Assembly: GCF_016097555.1 (NCBI RefSeq)
Contig: NC_054706.1
Location: forward strand, 72,742,380 to 72,806,379
Length of the DNA: 64,000 nucleotides
Reading direction: 5' to 3'
DNA from: Gigantopelta aegis
Taxonomy: Eukaryota; Mollusca; Gastropoda; Neomphalida; Peltospiridae
Shown: one piece after another, positions 57,311-64,000 of the stretch
How positions within the stretch are numbered: position 1 is the first letter of the stretch
How the letters are laid out: each line of letters starts with the position of its first letter
Notes under the pieces: generated by a model
Databases searched by the model: none
What the model was told of the DNA's origin: nothing
Seen by the model: the letters and a program-made list of their open reading frames with translations, nothing else
Position numbers and translations under genes: made by a program

Positions 57311-57632
57311 TTACATACCTTCTTTTATGTTATGACAAAATAGTTTTTTCATTTAACGTCATAACAACTCATGGATTTACTTAACGTTAAGAAACGTACT
57401 CTGCGGCAGTCTTGTGGAATGTTTCAAATACGTTGTGACATAATTTGTAAATCATATTTGACGTCAATTACTAAAAGACGCTAACTTCAGTAAAAATAGA
57501 AAGGGAATTCCCCATTTAAAAGTTCCGGTCCAGACTGCACATATGTGCGATACAAGATAAATTTATCACATGGTTTGAATATCTCTTTATCACTATAGTC
57601 AGATTGAATAGGTATATATATATATATATATA

Positions 57633-59009
57633 CAGTGAAACTCTTCTATTAAGACCACCTGTGGGACTTATGAAAATTGGTCTTAATAGTGGGGTGGTCC
57701 TATTACCGAATTACTAACATTTAGAAGGTTTTTAAAATTTTAATTGTGTTGTGTATAAAGTGATAAAAAAAAATTAAAAAAATATCATTTTGACCGCGCA
57801 TGCGTTGAAACCATTCCCACATTAATGTATTCAGCTGTTCTACGGGAGAACGTACACATAAACGTTTTCGATCATTATCTTTATTTTTCTCGTAGCCATC
57901 CAAAATCTCTGCCTTTCTTTTCAATATTAACTGTACTTGCATTTTTCAGATACCGAATTTCTCTGCAAGCGTGCGTTGACTTTTTCCTGGAATGTCATTT
58001 ATTAAAGTAACTTTTTGTTTCAAAGTCAATTCACAGCGTGATTTACCCTTTTTGGGGGTTCCCATTTCAAACATTGATATTACCTCTGCTGATATAACGG
58101 AAAAAATACGGCATTCGTAGTGTTTACCGTTTACCTCACTTCGACAGGGTAAAAAAAAAAAAAAAACCACAACTCACTTTGTGGCCTCAGTCATTACACA
58201 TCTCAATAACGGATAACAACACTTCTTTTGTTTCCTAGTGAATTAGTCGGTAAATATATTCTATTGTGTCCTAATTATCATTAACACATTTTATTAGACT
58301 CGGTAGATTTAGGCTGTATCTTCGAACAACAGGTACATAAGCATTAAACACGTGTCATGCCGACTTCTGACCTGTATCGTTTCTTTCAACATCAAACGTG
58401 ATTATAGCGACTTTCCGCTGGAATGGCTATTGCAATTTGTATAGACAGTTTATTGGTTACAATGCTATTTAATTGACGTGTGGAACGCCTGTTCTCGTAA
58501 TCCGAATGAGTGTCGGCTCTAGAGTCTGATGACTGACTCGCTTCATTAATATTAATCAGTTGACAATGTTTTCCGGAAACTGAAAGTTGGTTATGTGAAC
58601 AGATTGCGATGGGCGGTTTTTCAATGACTTAAACGTGTATCTCTCTTTAACAGTTTTAATTCATTTCAAAAGACAGAACATTGGTGTTTACTTTACTTCC
58701 TGTTACCTGTTCCAGTCTCGGCTAAAACAAAGCAAGCATTAAATTTAGATCAGTTATTGTTGAACAGCCTTGGGAATGAACAAATATGAGATATTGATAT
58801 CGTAATTTGGTCGCACTGGCAGGGTCGAAATATACGCAAAACGACGATCGGGACTGACTTTACTGGTCGTAATCCGTAATAGCGGGGTGGTCTGAATACC
58901 GGGTAATTTTTACTATTAAATATGAAGGAAATATTCCGGTCTTCTAAAAAGTGGTCTGTTTAGTGGGGTGGTCTTAGAATCGGGGTGGTCGCTAGGTGGG
59001 GTTTCACTG
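57633..59009 (-). mobile_element. Tigger-type element 1 reduced to the DNA-binding domain
   Basis: Ends CAGTGAAACTCTTCTATT and (reverse complement) CAGTGAAACCCCACCTAG, flanked by (TA)n. The minus-strand frame encodes only the N-terminal HTH region at 57721-58065. Beyond it only ~90 bases to the terminus remain, so the DDE domain is lost, while ~900 bases of 5' noncoding sequence are kept. Confidence 0.85.
57740..58065 (-). pseudogene. Tigger transposase N-terminus 1, frameshifted
   Basis: Starts MGTPKKGKSRCELTLKQKVT, then GKSQRTLAEKFGI (CENP-B N-terminal psq-type HTH), a stop and a frameshift near 57950, then LILKRKAEILDGYEKNKDND and LNTLMWEWFQRMRGQND (start of the second HTH). It ends soon after the WEWFQR motif at the element's end. 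Confidence 0.8.
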
Positions 59010-59025
59010 TATATATATATATATA

Positions 59026-60110
59026 CAGTCAAACCTCTATATAACGGCCATTCAAGGGACATGACAAAAGTGGTCGTTGTAAACAGGTGACCCTTATATA
59101 CAGGTTCAAAATTAGAACCCATATATTAAAACATATCACAACTGTCGCATTTTTAAACTATTCCCACACTAGCTTGTTTATGTCATCATTGCCTGTTGCT
59201 TTCTTCTGCCTTTTTCTTTCGGCTGAAACATTATTGTCAAAATCGGCCAGAACATCAACTTTTCTTTTTAAAATAAAATTAATCTGAGAACGTCCTACAC
59301 CAAAATGATCGGCGATTTTTCGCACACTTAAATTGCCTTTCTCAGATTTGTTAATAACGTTGATTCTCTGTTCTAACGTTAAAGCAGTGCGCTTTTTCGG
59401 TGGCATTTTGCATGCAAACGTATTCGTTAATACATTTTGCAAACATTGACATTGACTTGCAGAAGATATTTTGTTTAATTGAAGGTTATTACCCATGTGG
59501 CATGTTTAACTCATTTGTTTGTTTCATGTCACCGCTAAATCCTTCAGTAGAGTAGGACCGTTGATTAGAGTAGGACCGTTGATTACAGCTGAATAAGATC
59601 TTGAGTCATTAAATAATCCTAACACGGGGCATCTTTACTGACCGCTGCCTTCAGCAGTTCATGTTTATTTACCAATCATGTCTGGCTAGAAACAATCGGA
59701 CACCTAACATAACGCCTCATTTGTTTTGTTTCTTGAGACTCAATAGAGTGACCATACATACAGATTACATTATGTACAGCCATTGGGAAATCGTCTACTG
59801 TTCAGTGAGGATGCTGAGAACCAATCGAATTACATCACCAGTAACTGCGTGTCACGGAAGTTATTGAGTGCCCGTTTGTTTTTCAATTACGATCAGAGAA
59901 TTACAATGGAACTTTACTTTGACGGAAAATAAACCCAAAGCTACAGACATGACCATATAAACACATTTAATTTATAATTTTTGAGATGATTGAAAAAGTA
60001 GACACATAACCAGGGACAAAAAAGGAAGGAGATGCATTGGGGGGATTTATAGTGGCCGATATAGGCAGGTGACCATTAAGTACAGGTGACCGTTAGACCA
60101 GATTCGACTA
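59026..60110 (-). mobile_element. Tigger-type element 2 reduced to the DNA-binding domain
   Basis: Ends CAGTCAAACCTCTATATAAC and (reverse complement) TAGTCGAATCTGGTCTAAC, flanked by (TA)n, and only ~16 bases from element 1. Same layout: ~600 bases of 5' noncoding sequence, an N-terminal domain on the minus strand, then directly the terminal repeat. Confidence 0.8.
59158..59406 (-). pseudogene. Tigger transposase N-terminus 2
   Basis: Starts at MPPKKRTALTLEQRINVINK, then GNLSVRKIADHFGVGRSQIN, FILKRKVDVLADFDNN, KKATGNDDINKLVWE and a stop, with F after the stop as in WEWF. This is one psq/CENP-B-type HTH plus the beginning of the second. The upstream ATG in the same frame at 59494 adds a less typical leader, so I prefer the start at 59406. 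Its sequence differs clearly from element 1. Confidence 0.8.
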
Positions 60111-60540
60111 TATATATATATATGGTAATATCTTAAATGGCTCCTCATAATCTTAAGTATGGGGAGCAATTAATCACTCACCTCAATAGTTTTTCACTGT
60201 GACGTCTGCCATAGTTGATGAATATTTTTACACTATAATCGTTAAATCCATTAGATGTCAATTTAAGAAAGAAAACCCAATGTTTTATGTTTCAAACCAT
60301 GTATATATTAAAACTATTTATCCTATAACTTATCCATTTGATATTTACTCGGTTAATAATGTTTTGCTGTCAATGGGTCATTTGTTTACAGCCAACAAGA
60401 CTTGTATACCTGAGCATAATGTTTTGATGAGATTTAGTTAAAGTGTGTGACATCATATTACCTATGAGGTGACTTCAGAACTTTGATTTACTAAATATCA
60501 AATTAAAATGTTATTTTAGAAGTGTTATAGGATAAATAGA

Positions 60541-60675
60541 ATTCGCTCCTCATGTTTTTTAATATGTAAAATATCAGCCTCTTCTAGTTAATTGGTATTT
60601 GTCTCGGCAGAGCGTCGACAAATAACAATTAACATTGTTGATATTTTCCATATTAAGAAACACGAGTAGCGAATC
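60541..60675. repeat. Foldback hairpin, ~60-bp imperfect arms
   Basis: ATTCGCTCCTCATGTTT, TTAATATGTAAAATATC, TAATTGGTATTTGTC on the left pair with GACAAATAACAATTAA, GATATTTTCCATATTAA and CACGAGTAGCGAAT on the right. Confidence 0.75.
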
Positions 60676-60780
60676 CTCTATATACCACTGGTTTTATATC
60701 AAACAGATGAAGCGATCTTAATCCTTTTTGTGGTATCAGCTGTGCATATCAGGGCTTTTAGAATATTTTAAAAATCCAAT

Positions 60781-60910
60781 AGCCATAATAATAATAATAA
60801 TAATAAAATTCTTTATTTTCAGAGGGTAAACACATTCAGTACAAGGTGACTGGTCTCCCATGAGGCCCTCTCTAATCTATACATGATATTATACATACAT
60901 ACATTCAAAG
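60781..60910 (-). mobile_element. LINE 3' tail with (TTA)n end, probable
   Basis: On the minus strand: GAGAGGGCCTCATGGG, AGACCAGTCACCTTG, TACTGAATGTGTTTACC, CTGAAAATAAAGAATTT, then (TTA)n. An AATAAA followed by a trinucleotide repeat fits a CR1/L2-type 3' end. No coding part. Confidence 0.5.
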
Positions 60911-61044
60911 AAACAACATCAACATACATGTAATATGTAACATGTAACATGGGATCAGTGATTTAAAAAATGTACTAGCCACGATTAAATATTCTAATTT
61001 CACTAGCCCTACTTTACTTTAAGTCAATACAGTTTTACTAAATA

Positions 61045-61695
61045 ATAATAATAATCAGGTAGGTCACCTAAAGAGGGAAATGGAGCTTAAAAGTTCTAAC
61101 ATTGGGGGTTGGGGTGGGGTCAGGATATTCATATTTACAAAATAGTTATAATCAGATATGTTACCTAAAGAGGGAGACCGAGATTAAATAACATTAGGGG
61201 CTGGGGTGGGGTCAGGATATTCATATTTACAAAATAGTTATAATCAGATATGTTACCTAAAGAGGGAAACCGATATTAAATAACATTAGGGGCTGGGGTG
61301 GGGTCAGGATATTCATATTTACAAAATAGTTATAATCAGATATGTTACCTAAAGAGGGAAACTGAGATTAAATAACATTAGGGGTTGGGGTGGGGTCAGG
61401 ATATTCATATTTACAAAATAGTTATAATCAGATATGTTACCTAAAGAGGGAAACCGATATTAAATAACATTAGGGGCTGGGGTGGGGTCAGGATATTCAT
61501 ATTTACAAAATAGTTATAATCAGATATGTTACCTAAAGAGGGAAACCGATATTAAATAACATTAGGGGCTGGGGTGGGGTCAGGATATTCATATTTACAA
61601 AATAGTTATAATCAGATATGTTACCTAAAGAGGGAAACCGATATTAAATAACATTAGGGGTTGGGGTGGGGTCAGGATATTCATATTTACAAAAT
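61045..61695 (+). repeat. 92-bp G-rich minisatellite, ~7 copies
   Basis: The unit is AATAGTTATAATCAGATATG, TTACCTAAAGAGGGAAAC, CGATATTAAATAACATTAG, GGGCTGGGGTGGGGTCAGG, ATATTCATATTTACAAA. Starts 61141, 61233, 61325, 61417 and so on. The GGGG-GGGG-GGGG runs in each unit could form G-quadruplexes on +. Confidence 0.95.
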
Positions 61696-61914
61696 AGACT
61701 TAACTGCAACATTTGACAATTTTGTTTTTCATTAGCCGTTGGGCATGGCAATACTAGTTATTTACTAGCCCAACATAGAATATCACTAACCATGAGAGTG
61801 GGTCTATCATAATCTAGAAGCCCTGCATATATAACCTTGAGCAGTATATCAAACACGTTTGAGGTTATTTTAATTTTTTTCAATTATGGACATGACAAGT
61901 TTTGTAAAGAAATC

Positions 61915-61935
61915 TCCCCCCCCCCCCCCCCCCCT
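61915..61935 (+). repeat. Poly-C tract
   Basis: An uninterrupted C run of about 20 bases. Length may be unreliable. Confidence 0.8.
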
Positions 61936-62037
61936 TGAATTAACAGCCATACTTTGGAATACTCAGGTGTTGTTGCACAAACATTGCTTTATGTTCTATC
62001 TGTCTTAATTAGGTTGTGTAAACACTCAACCATACAG

Positions 62038-62205
62038 CCAGCCATTACCGATCCCAGTTTAGATAAAGCCACTGGACATGTATTTAATAGCAACTCATAA
62101 AGTCATTGCCAATCCTAGTTTAGATGAAACCACTGGACATGTATTTAATAACAACTCATAAAGCCATTGCCAATCCTAGTTTAGATAAAGTCACTGCAGG
62201 TATTT
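62038..62205 (+). repeat. ~62-bp tandem repeat, 2.7 copies
   Basis: GCCATTACCGATCCCAG / GTCATTGCCAATCCTAG / GCCATTGCCAATCCTAG, each followed by TTTAGATAAAG-CACTG; the first two copies continue CATGTATTTAATA and AACTCATAAAG. Confidence 0.8.
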
Positions 62206-62209
62206 TTGA

Positions 62210-63317
62210 CAAGAGTCCTATAGGGTCACGGTAACATTGTCAAATGCAGTGACTCATGGATTTTGCATGCTTGGTGACATTGATACAGAGTGGAGTATGA
62301 CCTATTTTTAACTGATTGGGGAATCCCCTTTATCAGGGTTCAGGGGCAAAGATTTATTGTTGGTTTTTTGGCGCTTTTTTACATAGTTTAGTAGAACAGC
62401 ACTTGTTTTACATGTTTTTATTAACTTTGAGGATCAAATTAACAAATAGAAACTTTGGCATGGCTCCAACTTGTGTTTCCAGGTAATGATTATAGTACTT
62501 ATATGGTATTGTATTTGTACTTTCTATTTGTTGTAACGTATGTTAACCTTTGCTTATCCATTATGAGATTTAGTTATCGTTACAGTTGGCAACTGCATAC
62601 TGTAGGTAATTTTTGTTGTGTTTTATAAAAACTAAAAACTAAACAACCAACCAACATATGCTGACATCATGCGTGCATGTATTTGTAATTAACTTCCTGC
62701 CATTATGGTGTATCACTTTTCAGTCTCATGTTTTTTTGAAGAATCATTATTACATATGGTCTATACATATTGAATAGTGAAATGTAAAGATCATGCTTTA
62801 ACATACCTGCCCGTTAAAAATTACAGCCATGTACTAGCAAAACACCCGAAACGTATTGGAAAAGTTATGCTTTGGTATAACATTTGTATTAAAAGTAGGG
62901 CTGTTATGGTGCATCTGTGACGTAGGTTTTCTCTGTGTGTTTCTACTTTTAGTCAAATATTGTTTGGGAAGTCACTGTGTCTTGCCAAGTGGCATCGTAT
63001 GGTACTATTAAAATAAATTATTGTAAAATAAACAAACGAAATCAGCTGTATCATCGCAAACTGTTATAAAATATTGTGGTTTGAGAGTTAAATAAACATG
63101 GTCTTGATAACACAATAGTCTTAGCTCGTCTTAGTTCCAAATTCCCCACTCGAAACATCTCGGCTGACATGAATAATTTATTTGATCGACAAATTATATT
63201 CGATACCATTCGTATTTATAAAAACAAAACAAACGTTCATTTTGTTTTTTAACTTTAAAACGAAGTAGTTGCTTGTTTACCATAAATGTGAAAGTCAGTT
63301 TTCCTTTAATTTTTGTG
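62210..63317. other. No gene seen
   Basis: AT-rich sequence without recognised exon, repeat or RNA gene. It may still be intron of the TPR gene, since that gene is unfinished on the + strand. Confidence 0.35.
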
Positions 63318-63678
63318 AGACCGGCCTCAGTGGCATCGTGGTTAGGCCATCGGTCTACAGGCTGGTAGGTACTGGGTTCAGATCCCAGTCGAGGCATGGG
63401 ATTTTTAATCCAGATACCAACTCCAAACCCTGAGTGAGTGCTCCGCAAGGCTCAATGGGTAGGTGTAAAACCACTTACACTGACCAGTGATCCATAACTG
63501 GTTCAACAAAGGCCATGGTTTGTGCTGTCTTGTCTGTGGGAAGCGTAAATAAAAGATCCCTCGTCGTAAAAGAGTAGCCCATGTAGTCAGAATGACCATA
63601 TATTTGACGTCCAATAGCTGATGATAAGATAAAAAATCAATGTGCTCTAGTGGCATCATTAAATAAAACATACTTTAC
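63318..63678 (+). mobile_element. SINE with a different tRNA head, same body, tail type B
   Basis: Head: GACCGGCCTCAGTGGC, ATCGTGGTTAGG (A-box-like), GGTTCAGATCCCAG (B-box-like). An extra segment ATTTTTAATCCAGATACC follows, then the common body (GGCCATGGTTTGTGC, ATAAAAGATCCC) and tail B (TTTGACGTCCAATAGC, GTGCTCTAGTGGC). The body is the same as in the main SINE, but the promoter is different. Confidence 0.8.
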
Positions 63679-63811
63679 TTTTAATTTTTGTGAATTATTA
63701 ATTACTTCATCGGTAATGTGATAAAACAAAAACCTGTTAGACTGGTTAATCTAAGATTAAAAACATATTAGTTGACATTTATTATTTTATTATTTACTTA
63801 TAAGTTATATT

Positions 63812-63841
<30 letters not shown>
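63812..63841 (+). repeat. (AT)n microsatellite
   Basis: About 14 AT units. Other (AT)n runs in the window are at 16065-16075, 45828-45852, 57613-57632, 59011-59025 and 60110-60122. Confidence 0.9.
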
Positions 63842-63842
<1 letters not shown>

Positions 63843-64000
63843 GCATGAATTTTATGAAATAAGTTACTTAAAAATAACTTTGTATGACAAAACAAAATTA
63901 CAATCGATCAACAAACCCGTGAAAAGGCGCGATAATCCCTATCATGTTGTTTCTTGTTGATTTGTTATCAGAACAAGTCTGAAAATAACAGACCCCCGTT

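Noticed and set aside
60199..60441. 80-codon ORF on +
   Set aside because: AT-rich, no recognisable family, just after the Tigger element; likely chance.

Overview
This is a eukaryotic nuclear window with GT-AG introns, AT-rich noncoding DNA and dense repeats. It is most likely from a marine mollusc (gastropod or bivalve). The taxonomic call is an inference from the gene set plus an abundant tRNA-headed SINE family, TTAA-flanked elements and pogo/Tigger elements of the kinds common in mollusc assemblies. No prokaryotic features are present.

Three host genes are supported. (1) The 3' end of a TET methylcytosine dioxygenase gene lies on + (exons 2682-2771, 3618-3761 and 4763-6685). It carries the catalytic HxD, the distal HPTR ligand motif and the C-terminal end; earlier exons lie to the left of the window. 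(2) A complete SRP68 gene (signal recognition particle 68 kDa subunit) lies on -, with 12 exons from the start codon at 33280-33282 to the stop at 17330-17332. All splice phases agree, giving a predicted 603 residues. (3) The 5' end of a TPR-domain gene lies on + (exons 36253-36346, 37513-37540, 40007-40207, 41656-41692 and 41968-42089). It is head-to-head with SRP68, possibly ZC3H7-like, and its remaining exons were not found in the following 21.9 kb.

Layout: 1-2518 holds the 5' part of a multi-exon hAT-type transposase gene on -, antisense to TET and with its terminal repeat at 2518. 2519-6992 is TET. 6993-13740 is AT-rich with a few hairpins and small MITEs. 13740-17330 is SINE-rich. 17330-33282 is SRP68, with introns full of SINEs, MITEs, hairpins and DNA-binding-domain-only pogo-like elements. 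33283-36252 is the intergenic region with a GGACGAAT-type TIR element and a LINE tail. 36253-42089 is the TPR gene, with one TTAA element copy inside an intron. 43516-44390 is a 41-bp minisatellite. 45088-47492 is a hAT-type TIR element with a second TTAA element and a SINE nested inside. About 50005-56401 is a 98-bp satellite of roughly 65 copies whose monomer contains a tRNA-type A-box. 56402-56830 is C-rich repeats. 57633-60110 holds two side-by-side Tigger-like elements reduced to the DNA-binding domain. 61045-61695 is a 92-bp G-rich minisatellite, and a SINE with a different tRNA head sits near 63318.

The most unusual signal is that three separate splice sites in two unrelated genes have been locally tandem-duplicated together with a piece of their exon: the TET last-exon acceptor (x4), the SRP68 exon 9 donor (x3) and the SRP68 exon 11 acceptor (x5, at least two with a full TTTCAG). 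In TET the extra acceptors would give a premature stop. In SRP68 exon 11 the extra acceptor would add 17 residues in frame.
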